Below are positions 6,894 through 15,443 of a stretch of 24,542 bases of DNA, piece after piece. The stretch spans positions 1 to 24,542 of the forward strand of contig CAKSQT010000021.1 of the NCBI GenBank assembly GCA_934486755.1, in the 5' to 3' direction. Both the position numbers and the translations under genes were made by a program. The stretch is from an uncultured Eubacteriales bacterium (GTDB taxonomy: Bacteria > Bacillota > Clostridia > Oscillospirales > Acutalibacteraceae). Numbering within the stretch: position 1 is the stretch's first letter; the number at the start of each line of letters is the position of its first letter. Below the pieces are notes generated by a model. The model saw nothing but the letters and a program-made list of their open reading frames with translations. It did not search any database and was not told the origin of the DNA.

Positions 6894-6925
6894 AAAAAAG
6901 CACTTGCAAACGCAAGTGCTTTTTT
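6894..6925. terminator. Bidirectional Rho-independent terminator
   Basis: A perfect 14-bp stem, AAAAAAGCACTTGC and its complement, around the loop AAAC, with T-runs readable on either strand. It ends the MBOAT/SGNH operon on + and the tRNA operon on -, stopping two bases short of the tRNA-Gln CCA end. Confidence 0.92.
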
Positions 6926-6926
6926 C

Positions 6927-7001
6927 TGGCTGGGGTGGCGAGATTCGAACTCACGAATGCAGCAGTCAAAGTGCTGTGTCTTACCGCTTGACGACACCCC
7001 A
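6927..7001 (-). tRNA. tRNA-Gln (UUG)
   Basis: A 75-nt cloverleaf on the - strand with encoded CCA. The acceptor TGGGGTG pairs with CACCCCA and the discriminator is G. The anticodon stem CAGCA/TGCTG encloses loop CTTTGAC, so the anticodon is TTG. The T-arm is GTGAG-TTCGAAT-CTCGC. The acceptor start TGGGGTG is typical of bacterial tRNA-Gln. It is the second gene of a two-tRNA operon. Confidence 0.97.
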
Positions 7002-7060
7002 ATATGAATTTATAAAAAACGCCGCCATTGTTTATAGCGGCTGATACTGCTGAATAAAAA

Positions 7061-7148
7061 TGGCGGAGAGGATGGGATTCGAACCCATGTGCCTTTTGGG
7101 CAAACGGTTTTCAAGACCGCCTCGTTATGACCGCTTCGATACCTCTCC
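7061..7148 (-). tRNA. tRNA-Ser (UGA)
   Basis: An 88-nt class II tRNA with encoded CCA. The acceptor GGAGAGG pairs with CCTCTCC and the discriminator is G. The anticodon stem GCGGT/ACCGT encloses loop CTTGAAA, so the anticodon is TGA. A long variable arm (TTGCC…GGCA) and T-loop TTCGAAT fit a serine tRNA. It is first in the operon; its 5' end is about 9 bases below the predicted transcription start. Confidence 0.97.
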
Positions 7149-7163
7149 GTAAACGACCTTGAT

Positions 7164-7192
7164 ATTTTAACACAGCCGTCTTTAATTGTCAA
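7164..7192 (-). promoter_or_regulatory. Consensus sigma-A promoter of the tRNA-Ser/tRNA-Gln operon
   Basis: Read on the - strand: TTGACA (7192-7187), a 17-base spacer and TAAAAT (7169-7164). This near-perfect promoter just before tRNA-Ser fits the high transcription expected for tRNA genes. Confidence 0.9.
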
Positions 7193-7260
7193 CACTTTTA
7201 ATTTGCAAAAGTCATATTTTCTCATTTTTCATTTTTATATAACAATTTGGGTTGAAATTA

Positions 7261-7289
7261 TTGAAAAAGGTCGAAATTAGTGATAAAAT
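7261..7289 (+). promoter_or_regulatory. Sigma-A-type promoter of the recJ-rel operon
   Basis: TTGAAA (7261-7266), a 17-base spacer and TAAAAT (7284-7289), 32 bp before the recJ ATG. It diverges from the tRNA promoter about 70 bp away. Confidence 0.75.
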
Positions 7290-7321
7290 AACATATTATC
7301 AGTTTTCGAGAGGGTTAAGAT

Positions 7322-9346
7322 ATGGGCTTTAAAAAATGGGTCTTTTCCGAGTGTAATAAAGAGCTTGCCAAAGAACTTTCATACGAATGTGAGATCGACC
7401 CCATTGCGGCTCTGATTGCTTCTGCGCGCGGATATTCAGATATAAGCGAACTTGAACAGTTTCTGTCTGATGATCCTATGTTTTCCGACCCTCACGAAAT
7501 GGCTGATATAGAAACGGCGGCGGACTGTATTAAGAATGCCGTTGCCGACGGCGTTCGTATTGTCGTATTCGGCGATTATGACTGCGACGGCGTTACCGCA
7601 ACCGTAATAATGTACGACTTTTTAAAGAGTATAGGTGCCGATTGCTTTTATTACATACCGAACAGTGAGTATGAGGGCTATGGTATGAATAGAGCCGCAG
7701 TCGATTACATAAAAAATAAGGGTGCAGGTTTGATTATAACCGTTGATAACGGAATTAGCTGCATTGATGAAATAGATTATGCGTTATCACTTGATATGAA
7801 AACGGTAGTGACCGACCACCACATTCCGAAAGCAACTCTGCCTAATGCCGTCGCCGTTGTCGATCCGCACCGCGCTGATTGCCCGTCGTCGTTTAAAGAG
7901 ATATGCGGCGCGCAGGTTGCTTTTAAGTTGATTTGTGTATTAGAAGATAAAGAACCCGAGGAATTGCTGCCGAGGTATGCGGATCTGCTTGCAATAGCGA
8001 CCGTCGGCGATGTAATGCCACTTAATTATGAGAACAGAAGTACGGTTAAAATAGGATTAAATAAAATAAGGACAAATCCGCGAACAGGGGTGGCTGCTTT
8101 AATGAGCGTAGCCGCACTTAACAGGAATGAGATAAATTCCACAAAAGTGGCTTTCGGTATAGTTCCGAGAATAAACGCCGCAGGAAGAATAGGCAGTGCC
8201 GATACTGCAGTTGAGCTTTTATTATGCACCGATATGTTGAAAGCGCTTGAAATTGCCGACGGAATAGATAAACAGAATTCAGAACGTCAGTCTATTGAAA
8301 AAAAGATATTTTCACAAGCTGTGAACATAATTGAAAAGAATGGTTATAATCACGACAGGGTTATAGTAGTTTGCGGCGAAGATTGGCACGGAGGAGTTGT
8401 CGGAATTTCAGCGTCGCGTATTATGGAAAAATACGGCAAACCGACGATTGTTTTAAGCGCGGACGGCGAGAACTGTTCGGGATCAGGCAGAAGCTATTCG
8501 GGATTTTCACTTTTTGACGCTATAAGCGAGTGTTCTGATCTGCTCACAAAATTCGGCGGTCACGAACTCGCCGCAGGTCTTTCGCTGGAACTGTCAAATC
8601 TTGAAAATTTCAGAAAAAAAATAAACGATTATGCGCATACTTTGAAATATGAGCCGCCTTGTCTGCACCTTGATTGCCGACTTAAACCCGCGGCTATCAG
8701 CACCGATGTTGCGGACGCCGTTAAGGAGCTTGAACCTTTCGGAAACGGTAATCCCGTGCCTATTTTCTGCATAACAGAGTGTAAGTTACAGAAAATAACA
8801 CCAATCGGTTCGGGAAAACATCTAAAACTGCTTTTTGCAAAGGACGGGAGTTCTTTTCAGGCGTTGCTGTTCGGTGCTACAAGTCAAAATTTCTGTTTTA
8901 AATGTGATGATACTCTTGATGTTGCTTTTACTCTGGATACAAATAATTACAACGGTAATTATACCGTTTCAGTCCGTGTTAAAGCTCTGAGACCGTCAGG
9001 TATAAATGATGATGAACTGTTTGCCGAGATTGCTTCGGTTGACGATTATTACAGCGGATATGATACTGATAATGCGATTATAACCCCGTCAAGGGAAGAC
9101 GTAGGTTCGGTTTATCGGCTCGCTGTTTCTGGCGATTACAGTAAAGAAGCGATTACATACCGATTGATAAACAAGGTAGGATACGCAAAAACAGAAATAG
9201 CTATACAAACTCTTAAAGAAATAAATTTGCTTTTACAAGATGATAACGGCTTAATAAACGGAATAAAAACGTCTGTAAAAACGGATCTTATGAAATCTGA
9301 AACCTATAAAAAACTTGCGGGAGGGGGAATTAATAATGACATCTGA
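7322..9346 (+). CDS. recJ: Single-stranded-DNA-specific exonuclease RecJ
   Basis: RecJ degrades single-stranded DNA 5' to 3' in recombination, mismatch and base-excision repair, in the cytoplasm. The 674-residue protein has the DHH phosphoesterase signature motifs: FGDYDCDG (Asp85, Asp87, Asp89), VDNGIS and TDHH (Asp165-His166-His167). These are followed by GRIGSADTA, the DHHA1 motif KFGGHELAAGLS (Gly412-Gly413-His414) with GSGRS upstream, and an OB-fold segment beginning LEPFGNGNPVP. Length is normal for Firmicute RecJ. The ATG at 7322 follows GAGAGGG. It is the first gene of the operon and its last 11 bases overlap rel, implying translational coupling. Confidence 0.96.
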   Translation: MGFKKWVFSECNKELAKELSYECEIDPIAALIASARGYSDISELEQFLSDDPMFSDPHEMADIETAADCIKNAVADGVRIVVFGDYDCDGVTATVIMYDFLKSIGADCFYYIPNSEYEGYGMNRAAVDYIKNKGAGLIITVDNGISCIDEIDYALSLDMKTVVTDHHIPKATLPNAVAVVDPHRADCPSSFKEICGAQVAFKLICVLEDKEPEELLPRYADLLAIATVGDVMPLNYENRSTVKIGLNKIRTNPRTGVAALMSVAALNRNEINSTKVAFGIVPRINAAGRIGSADTAVELLLCTDMLKALEIADGIDKQNSERQSIEKKIFSQAVNIIEKNGYNHDRVIVVCGEDWHGGVVGISASRIMEKYGKPTIVLSADGENCSGSGRSYSGFSLFDAISECSDLLTKFGGHELAAGLSLELSNLENFRKKINDYAHTLKYEPPCLHLDCRLKPAAISTDVADAVKELEPFGNGNPVPIFCITECKLQKITPIGSGKHLKLLFAKDGSSFQALLFGATSQNFCFKCDDTLDVAFTLDTNNYNGNYTVSVRVKALRPSGINDDELFAEIASVDDYYSGYDTDNAIITPSREDVGSVYRLAVSGDYSKEAITYRLINKVGYAKTEIAIQTLKEINLLLQDDNGLINGIKTSVKTDLMKSETYKKLAGGGINNDI

Positions 9347-11528
9347 GGAACTGAAAAATTATAATGACCTAGTCGAGCAGATGAATAATCAGGGCGGCAA
9401 TTATGATTATAATTTGGTAAAAAAGGCTTTTGAGTGTTGCGTTAAGGCTCACAAAGGTCAAAAACGCTATTCCCACGAGGATTATTATATCCACCCGTAT
9501 AATGTGGCAAAAATCATTGTTTCGCTCGGAATGGACAGTCAGTCCATTGCGGCGGCGCTTTTGCACGATGTTGTTGAGGATACCGAGGTCACTATCGACG
9601 AGATTAAGGAAAACTTCGGTTCCGATGTGGCATTACTTGTTGACGGCGTTACCAAGATAGGAAGACTTAACTTTTCTACCAAGGAACAGCAGCAGGCAGA
9701 AAGCCTAAGAAAAATGCTTATCGCTATGGGGCGCGATATAAGGGTAATTATTATAAAGCTTGCGGACAGATTGCATAATATGCGCACCTTAGACGCTATG
9801 CCTGAGCAAAAACAGCGTGATAAATCGCTGGAAACTCTTGAAATATATGCGCCGATAGCGCACCGTCTCGGTATACGTCCTGTTAAGGAAGAACTTGAAG
9901 ATCTTGCTATAAAACACCTTGACCCCGTGGCTTATGATGAGATAGAAAACCTGCTAAATATAAGAAAACAGCACCGCGAACAGATTCTTGAAGAAATAAA
10001 AAGCCGTATTGAAACACGCCTTGCGGAAGAAATGCCAGGCGTCAATATGTCCTTTCAGGGACGCGTAAAATCAATTCACGGAATTTACCGCAAGATGTAT
10101 GTTCAGGGTAAGGATTTTGACGAGATATATGATATATACGCTATCAGGATAATAACCGACACGGTGGCTGACTGCTATAACATACTCGGAATAATGCACG
10201 ATATGTTCCGTCCCATACCGAACCGCTTTAAGGATTATATTTCAACTCCTAAACCCAATATGTATCAGTCGCTTCACACCACTGTTATCGACAGGGCGGG
10301 AATACCGTTTGAAATACAGATACGTACCTTTGAAATGCATCATACCGCTGAATTCGGTATAGCCGCCCATTGGAAGTATAAAGAGGGTATAACCGACAAC
10401 AACAAGAAGATGGAGGAGAGACTTGCGTGGATAAGGCAGATACTTGACAGCCAAGCCGCAAGCACCGATACTACCGATATTGTGCGGAGTATTAAGGTCG
10501 ACCTTTCACAGGAGGACGTTTTTGCCGTTACGCCGAGGGGTGATGTCATAAATCTTCCTGTCGGTTCCACTATTGTTGACTTTGCGTTTGCAATACATTC
10601 GGCGGTAGGAATAAAAATGGTTGGTGCAAAGGTTGATGGTAAAATCGTTCCGATAAACCACGAGGTTAAAACAGGCGAGGTTATTGAAATACTTACCACA
10701 AATCAGCCGGGTCACGGTCCGAGCCGAGATTGGCTGAATATCGCTGTTACCAATCAGGCAAAGGCAAAAATACGCTCTTGGTTTAAAAAGGAAAAGCGTA
10801 CCGAAAATATTGCGGCAGGAAAGCAGGATATTGAACGCGAGTTTAGAAGAAATAATATTTCGCTTAGTGAGTCAGAGTATAGCGAGTTTATTGCGGATAT
10901 AGCAAAAAAACAGCATTTTACCTCGGTTGATGAGTTCTATGCGGCTATCGGTTACGGCGGAATTTTGCTCTCTAAAATAATGCCGCGGATAAAGGATAAT
11001 TACAATAAGTTAGTATCCGCTTCAAAGCCGATTGAAATGACGCCCGTAAATACGGTAACTCACCGAAAATCTTCTGACGGCGTAGTGGTGGAGGGAATTG
11101 ATAACTGCCTGATAAAACTATCAAAGTGTTGCGCTCCGCTTCCTGGCGACGATATTATAGGATTCATTACAAGGGGACACGGAGTTTCCATTCACAAAAG
11201 GGACTGCAATAATGTTCCCGCCGATATTTCAAAATCGTCGGAACCCGAACGTTGGATTCCCGCGCATTGGGCTGCCGCCAATACAGATTCGTTTGTATCG
11301 ACCCTGCAAGTTTCGGCAATTGACCGAGAGGGCGTGCTTTTGGACGTTATGAACGCTGTTTATAATATGCGTGTTCCTGTTCATACCGTAAACGCACGTC
11401 AGACAAAGGGCGGTAATTGCGCTGTTACAATTTCAATAAGCGCCGAAAGCGTTGAACATTTGCGCAGTATCATTTCGCGCCTTGAAAAATTGCAGGGTGT
11501 ATTTAACGTTGAAAGGATAAGTCAGTAA
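9336..11528 (+). CDS. relA: Bifunctional (p)ppGpp synthetase/hydrolase Rel (RelA/SpoT family)
   Basis: A stringent-response enzyme that makes (p)ppGpp from ATP and GDP/GTP and also degrades it. ATG 9336 is chosen because GGGAGGGGG lies just upstream; the in-frame TTG at 9315 lies before that site. The 730-residue protein has the hydrolase HD domain (LLHDVVEDT, His77-Asp78), the synthetase domain (RFKDYISTPKPNMYQSLHTT, Arg297-Asp300), a TGS domain (~395-455, VFAVTPRGDVINLP), a conserved Cys block (KCCAPLPGDDIIGF) and a C-terminal ACT domain (~650-725). An intact HD motif fits a bifunctional Rel. It overlaps recJ by 11 bases, and its TAA shares a base with the dtd ATG. Confidence 0.96.
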   Translation: MTSEELKNYNDLVEQMNNQGGNYDYNLVKKAFECCVKAHKGQKRYSHEDYYIHPYNVAKIIVSLGMDSQSIAAALLHDVVEDTEVTIDEIKENFGSDVALLVDGVTKIGRLNFSTKEQQQAESLRKMLIAMGRDIRVIIIKLADRLHNMRTLDAMPEQKQRDKSLETLEIYAPIAHRLGIRPVKEELEDLAIKHLDPVAYDEIENLLNIRKQHREQILEEIKSRIETRLAEEMPGVNMSFQGRVKSIHGIYRKMYVQGKDFDEIYDIYAIRIITDTVADCYNILGIMHDMFRPIPNRFKDYISTPKPNMYQSLHTTVIDRAGIPFEIQIRTFEMHHTAEFGIAAHWKYKEGITDNNKKMEERLAWIRQILDSQAASTDTTDIVRSIKVDLSQEDVFAVTPRGDVINLPVGSTIVDFAFAIHSAVGIKMVGAKVDGKIVPINHEVKTGEVIEILTTNQPGHGPSRDWLNIAVTNQAKAKIRSWFKKEKRTENIAAGKQDIEREFRRNNISLSESEYSEFIADIAKKQHFTSVDEFYAAIGYGGILLSKIMPRIKDNYNKLVSASKPIEMTPVNTVTHRKSSDGVVVEGIDNCLIKLSKCCAPLPGDDIIGFITRGHGVSIHKRDCNNVPADISKSSEPERWIPAHWAAANTDSFVSTLQVSAIDREGVLLDVMNAVYNMRVPVHTVNARQTKGGNCAVTISISAESVEHLRSIISRLEKLQGVFNVERISQ

Positions 11529-11992
11529 TGCGCGCGGTTGTTCAAAGGGTCTTAAACGCTTCGGTAAGCGTAGATAATAACACGGTCGGCTCATGTAAAA
11601 AAGGATTTTTAATTCTCGTTTGCGCCGAAAACGGAGATACTGAATTTGATGCGGAAATCCTTGCAAGCAAAATTGCAAAACTGCGCATTTTTTCAGATTT
11701 AAACGATAAAATGAACCTAAGTATTATAGATGTCGGCGGCGAAGTGTTGTCAATATCGCAGTTTACTTTGTGCGCCGACGTAAAAAAAGGAAACCGACCG
11801 TCTTTTGCGAACGCGATGGAGCCGATCGGCGCTGAGAATTTGTATGAGCTTTTTTGCAAAAAACTGTCTGAGAGCGGCATAAAAAGCGTTCAAAAAGGAA
11901 TTTTCGGAGCTGATATGAAGGTAAGTCTTGTTAACGACGGCCCCGTGACCGTCATACTTGATACAAAAATTTGGAGGAAATATGAAAATTGA
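11528..11992 (+). CDS. dtd: D-aminoacyl-tRNA deacylase
   Basis: Removes D-amino acids (and glycine mischarged to tRNA-Ala) from tRNA, a translation proofreading step. At 154 residues it has the usual length. It has the two signature motifs: SQFTL (residues 77-81), and NDGPVTV with the Gly138-Pro139 cross-subunit motif of the chirality-selecting pocket. It starts with MRAVVQRV, the standard DTD N-terminus. The ATG overlaps the rel stop by one base (TAATG), and the gene's last 11 bases overlap the next gene. The rel-dtd pairing is common in Firmicutes. Confidence 0.97.
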   Translation: MRAVVQRVLNASVSVDNNTVGSCKKGFLILVCAENGDTEFDAEILASKIAKLRIFSDLNDKMNLSIIDVGGEVLSISQFTLCADVKKGNRPSFANAMEPIGAENLYELFCKKLSESGIKSVQKGIFGADMKVSLVNDGPVTVILDTKIWRKYEN

Positions 11993-12599
11993 TGTTTTGC
12001 CGCTCGGTCATATTGCGTCTAACTGTTATATGCTGACCACCGAAAAGGCGGCAGTAATAATTGACCCTGGTTTTATTTCGGAAAAGACCGAGGATTTTTT
12101 AGAAAAAAATTCAGATAAGGAAAGATTGATATTTTTAACTCACGGTCATTTTGACCATATTTGCGGAGCTAAGAGTTTACGTGATAAAACAGGCGTGAAA
12201 ATAGCGATACCTGTCGGCGATAATCCAGCACTTTCGGATACGCATTTAAGTATGTCTGATAAATTTCACGCGCATCAAGTTCCTTTTTCAGCCGATATTC
12301 TGCTTGAAGATTCTCAAACTGTGCAGGTAGGGGATTTGGAATTAAAGGTTATATCAACACCTGGACATACCGCAGGCGGCGCCTGTTACTATGTTGATAA
12401 CGTATTGTTTTCAGGAGACACGCTGTTTTTTGAATCGGTAGGAAGGACGGACTTTGAGGGCGCGGATCACACTACGCTGCTTAACTCTATTAATAAACTT
12501 CTTGCGTTGCCTGACGAAACTGTTGTTTACCCAGGCCACGGAGGAAGCACTACTATCGGGCACGAGCGGATTTGTAACCCGTTTTTGCAAAATTTATAG
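11982..12599 (+). CDS. Metallo-beta-lactamase-fold hydrolase (glyoxalase II-like)
   Basis: A 205-residue soluble MBL-fold protein. Metal ligands are clear: THGHFDHICGA (HxHxDH), PGHTAGG (His), SGDTLF (Asp) and YPGHGG (His). The small size and pattern match the YcbL/glyoxalase-II-like hydroxyacylglutathione hydrolase group, although clostridia often lack glutathione, so the true thioester substrate is unknown. ATG 11982 is chosen for the TGGAGG site just upstream rather than the in-frame ATG 11958 inside dtd. It overlaps dtd by 11 bases and is followed 8 bp later by hemZ. Confidence 0.9.
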   Translation: MKIDVLPLGHIASNCYMLTTEKAAVIIDPGFISEKTEDFLEKNSDKERLIFLTHGHFDHICGAKSLRDKTGVKIAIPVGDNPALSDTHLSMSDKFHAHQVPFSADILLEDSQTVQVGDLELKVISTPGHTAGGACYYVDNVLFSGDTLFFESVGRTDFEGADHTTLLNSINKLLALPDETVVYPGHGGSTTIGHERICNPFLQNL

Positions 12600-12607
12600 G
12601 AGAAAAT

Positions 12608-14089
12608 ATGATTTTATCTTTGATCGGACATAATTACAGATATGAGCTTGAAAAACTTGTCCGTATATTTTTACCGTTTGAAAAAATAATCTTTACCGAT
12701 GCTGAGGAGAGTTCGGATAATTCGGCTGTAACCGTTGCTGAAAAGTGTGACAGCGTCACAATGCTTAAAGCGTCGCTTAATTTGTGCGGAAAATATTCCG
12801 AATACCATGATACGGTTGAAAATTTTTGCGATAATTACGAAAAAGAGTGCGAGCGCGTGCTTGCGGTTCAGCTTTACCGCTGTTTTACCGAAATGACAGG
12901 GTATTTCCCCGAATGGGGTATATTGACAGGGGTTCGTCCCGCAAAACTGTTTTCTCGGCTTTCGTCCGTCGGCGGGAGTGAGTATGCAAGCTCTTATTTC
13001 AAAAACAGTCTGTATGTAAGCGAAAATAAAATCAATTTATGCAAAAAGGCGGTCTTAGGCGAAGAAAAAATAATTTCGCTTTCAAAGCCTGAGTCATTCA
13101 GTCTTTATATATCCATACCTTTTTGTCCGTCCCGCTGTTCGTATTGCTCTTTTGTTTCACACTCGGTGGATAGGGCAAAGTCAATAATTCCCGAATATGT
13201 AAATCTGCTGTGCAGGGAAATTGAGATTACCGCTGAAATTTCCAAAAAGTTAAATCTTCGTCTTGAAACGGTCTATATCGGCGGCGGTACGCCAACGACA
13301 CTCACCGCCGAACAACTCAGTCTTGTTATGAGGACCGTCAGCGCAAATTTCGATACTTCTACTGTAAGGGAATACACCGTTGAAGCGGGAAGACCCGATA
13401 CGATAACGGCGGAAAAACTTAACGTAATCAAGGAAAACGGCGCAACACGTATCAGCATTAATCCGCAAACTATGAACAATGCGGTATTGGCGGAAATCGG
13501 CAGACGTCATTCTGCCGAAGATACTGAAAAAGCCTTTTTATTGGCAAGAAAGTGCGGTCATAATAACATAAATATGGATTTGATTGCGGGATTGCCGAAA
13601 GATGATCTTGACAGTTTCAAAAATACCCTTAAAAAGGTTCTTAATTTGAATCCTGAGTCTGTTACCGTACATTCTCTATCAGTAAAACGTGCCGCAGGTA
13701 TGTCTAAAAACGGGCAGCTTCCCGATTTTGAGACAGGGAAAACAGCGGCACAAATGGTTGAATATGCCGAAAAAGAACTCGAAAATCACGGCATTTTTCC
13801 GTACTATATGTACCGCCAGAGCAAAACCGTCGGCAATTTGGAAAATGTAGGATACTCAAAATCGGGATTTGAAGGTCTTTATAATGTATATATTATGGAT
13901 GAAACACATACAATTTTTGCGTGCGGCGCTTCCGCTGTAACAAAATTGCGTCAGCCTGACGGTGATTTTATAAGCAGAATATTTAATTTTAAATATCCTT
14001 ATGAGTACATAAGCAGGTTTGATGAAATCATTAAACGAAAAGCAGGTGTTTCCGAATTTTATGAAAAATATTCTTTCAGAAATAAATAA
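12608..14089 (+). CDS. hemZ: Coproporphyrinogen III oxidase-like radical SAM protein HemZ
   Basis: 493 residues, matching Bacillus HemZ (about 500) rather than the shorter HemN. HemZ/HemN-type enzymes use a 4Fe-4S cluster and S-adenosylmethionine for oxygen-independent oxidation of coproporphyrinogen III in haem synthesis. The cluster motif is CPSRCSYC (Cys173, Cys177, Cys180), preceded by an N-terminal extension of about 165 residues (ILTGVRPAKL) characteristic of HemZ. Other motifs are VYIGGGTPT, GATRISINPQT and NINMDLIAGLP. The ribosome binding site TAGGAG overlaps the preceding stop. No other haem genes lie nearby, so a distinct radical-SAM role cannot be excluded. Confidence 0.92.
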   Translation: MILSLIGHNYRYELEKLVRIFLPFEKIIFTDAEESSDNSAVTVAEKCDSVTMLKASLNLCGKYSEYHDTVENFCDNYEKECERVLAVQLYRCFTEMTGYFPEWGILTGVRPAKLFSRLSSVGGSEYASSYFKNSLYVSENKINLCKKAVLGEEKIISLSKPESFSLYISIPFCPSRCSYCSFVSHSVDRAKSIIPEYVNLLCREIEITAEISKKLNLRLETVYIGGGTPTTLTAEQLSLVMRTVSANFDTSTVREYTVEAGRPDTITAEKLNVIKENGATRISINPQTMNNAVLAEIGRRHSAEDTEKAFLLARKCGHNNINMDLIAGLPKDDLDSFKNTLKKVLNLNPESVTVHSLSVKRAAGMSKNGQLPDFETGKTAAQMVEYAEKELENHGIFPYYMYRQSKTVGNLENVGYSKSGFEGLYNVYIMDETHTIFACGASAVTKLRQPDGDFISRIFNFKYPYEYISRFDEIIKRKAGVSEFYEKYSFRNK

Positions 14090-14990
14090 AGAAGCTATGG
14101 CAAATCCGCTCGGTTTGATTGAACGCGCGGAAAGGGATTATCTTAAAGAAATAGAATCCATAGCAAAAAAAATCGCCGATGACGACGATATTAAAATCGT
14201 TTCAATAGCGGGTCCGTCCGCGTCGGGCAAAACAACGACCGCTCATATTTTGTGCGATACGCTTGAAAGTCTGGGTGAAACAACAAACGTTGTATCTCTT
14301 GATAATTTTTATCTCCCTGTTGATAAATTGCCTATACTTGAAGACGGCACCCGTGATATTGAATCGGTAAATTCGCTTGATAAACAGCTGATAGAAAAAT
14401 GCTTCACGCAGATTGTTGAAACAGGCAAAACCGTTCTCCCTATGTTTGATTTTACAAAAAAGGTAAGAATCGAAAACGCGCTGCCTATTGATATATCGAA
14501 GCACGGTATAATTATTGTTGAGGGACTTCACGGACTTAATCCTATAATCACAGATTTGGCGCCTGAAAAAAATATTTTTAAGATTTATATAAGCGTTAAT
14601 TCTTCAATATGCGACGAAAACGGGGAAATGCTTATGTCGAGCAGGCAGATAAGACTTGTACGCAGAACATTGCGCGATATGGTTTTCAGGGCTTCTCCCG
14701 CAGATGTAACGCTATCGCTTTGGAACAATGTTGTTGAGGGCGAAAAAAAGCATCTTTACTGTTTTAAGGGAACCGCTGATGTGCAGTTGAAAACTCTGCA
14801 CTTATACGAACCTTGCGTATACCGCAACGATTTTTTGAAGCTGAAAGATCAAGTCAGCTACGGCACGCCGTGCTATGATTATTTTATGAAAACGGCAGAC
14901 GTGTTGGAAAAGTTTGAAAGTATTGACAGTTCGCTTGTCCCGTATGATTCTTTGATAAGGGAATTTATAGGCGGCGGCAGATATAACTGA
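14061..14990 (+). CDS. Uridine-kinase-like P-loop nucleoside kinase
   Basis: A Udk/PRK-superfamily kinase expected to phosphorylate uridine or cytidine with ATP or GTP in pyrimidine salvage. It has Walker A GPSASGKTT, the acceptor-site motif VVSLDNFYLP, MFDFTKKVR and IIIVEGLHGLNP. The start is uncertain. ATG 14061 (309 residues) gives an N-terminus like those of clostridial relatives; ATG 14022 would add 13 residues and ATG 14097 would remove 12, and none has a strong ribosome binding site. All but the last overlap the end of hemZ. The C-terminal ~100 residues extend beyond the compact uridine kinase core, as in the long clostridial nucleoside kinase group. It is the last gene of the recJ operon. 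Confidence 0.85.
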   Translation: MKNILSEINKEAMANPLGLIERAERDYLKEIESIAKKIADDDDIKIVSIAGPSASGKTTTAHILCDTLESLGETTNVVSLDNFYLPVDKLPILEDGTRDIESVNSLDKQLIEKCFTQIVETGKTVLPMFDFTKKVRIENALPIDISKHGIIIVEGLHGLNPIITDLAPEKNIFKIYISVNSSICDENGEMLMSSRQIRLVRRTLRDMVFRASPADVTLSLWNNVVEGEKKHLYCFKGTADVQLKTLHLYEPCVYRNDFLKLKDQVSYGTPCYDYFMKTADVLEKFESIDSSLVPYDSLIREFIGGGRYN

Positions 14991-14991
14991 C

Positions 14992-15020
14992 TTGAAAAAG
15001 CCGATACAGTGTGTTAAAAT
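14992..15020 (+). promoter_or_regulatory. Sigma-A-type promoter before the zinc-ribbon gene
   Basis: TTGAAA (14992-14997), a 17-base spacer and TAAAAT (15015-15020), 30 bp before the ATG. No terminator is seen between the kinase gene and this promoter. Confidence 0.75.
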
Positions 15021-15050
15021 GTCTATATACTTTTTATAGGAGGTATTATT

Positions 15051-15431
15051 ATGGAATTTTTTGATAATGCAGTAGATAAAGCAAAGGATGCGCTTAATAT
15101 CGCATATAAGAAAACAGGCGAAGTGGTGAATACACAGAAGCAAAAGTTTGACGCCGCCTCGCTGAAAAATAAGTGCTGTAAAGATTATGAGGAGCTTGGC
15201 AAGATATATTTTGAACTTGTTAAGGATAAAGAGGATAACACCGATAATGTTCAGGCGCTTGTTGACGCCTTAAAGGAAAAATTAGCGCGTATTGATGAAA
15301 TTAACGCCGAAATTCAGAACGCTAAGAACAAGCGTGTATGTCCTTCGTGCGGCGCGTTTATTGATAATAATTCTATATATTGCAATAACTGCGGAATTAA
15401 ACTCACGTTCGATAATACAGATTCGGAGTAA
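15051..15431 (+). CDS. Coiled-coil protein with C-terminal zinc ribbon, function unknown
   Basis: 126 residues. The first ~90 are highly charged and helical (NAVDKAKDALNIAYKKTGEV, then KEKLARIDEINAEIQNAKNK), probably a coiled coil. The end is a double-knuckle zinc ribbon, CPSCG…CNNCG, of the type used for protein or nucleic-acid contacts. No signal peptide or membrane segment is seen. The ribosome binding site TAGGAGGT is optimal and the gene has its own promoter, so it is probably well expressed. Similar small zinc-ribbon proteins are common in clostridia but have no established function that I can name. Confidence 0.85.
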   Translation: MEFFDNAVDKAKDALNIAYKKTGEVVNTQKQKFDAASLKNKCCKDYEELGKIYFELVKDKEDNTDNVQALVDALKEKLARIDEINAEIQNAKNKRVCPSCGAFIDNNSIYCNNCGIKLTFDNTDSE

Positions 15432-15443
15432 CGCAGAACATTT

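Noticed and set aside
10340..10699. Minus-strand open frame of 119 codons inside rel
   Set aside because: It is fully contained in the conserved rel gene, has no ribosome binding site and gives low-complexity Ser/Thr/Ile-rich sequence typical of antisense reading.
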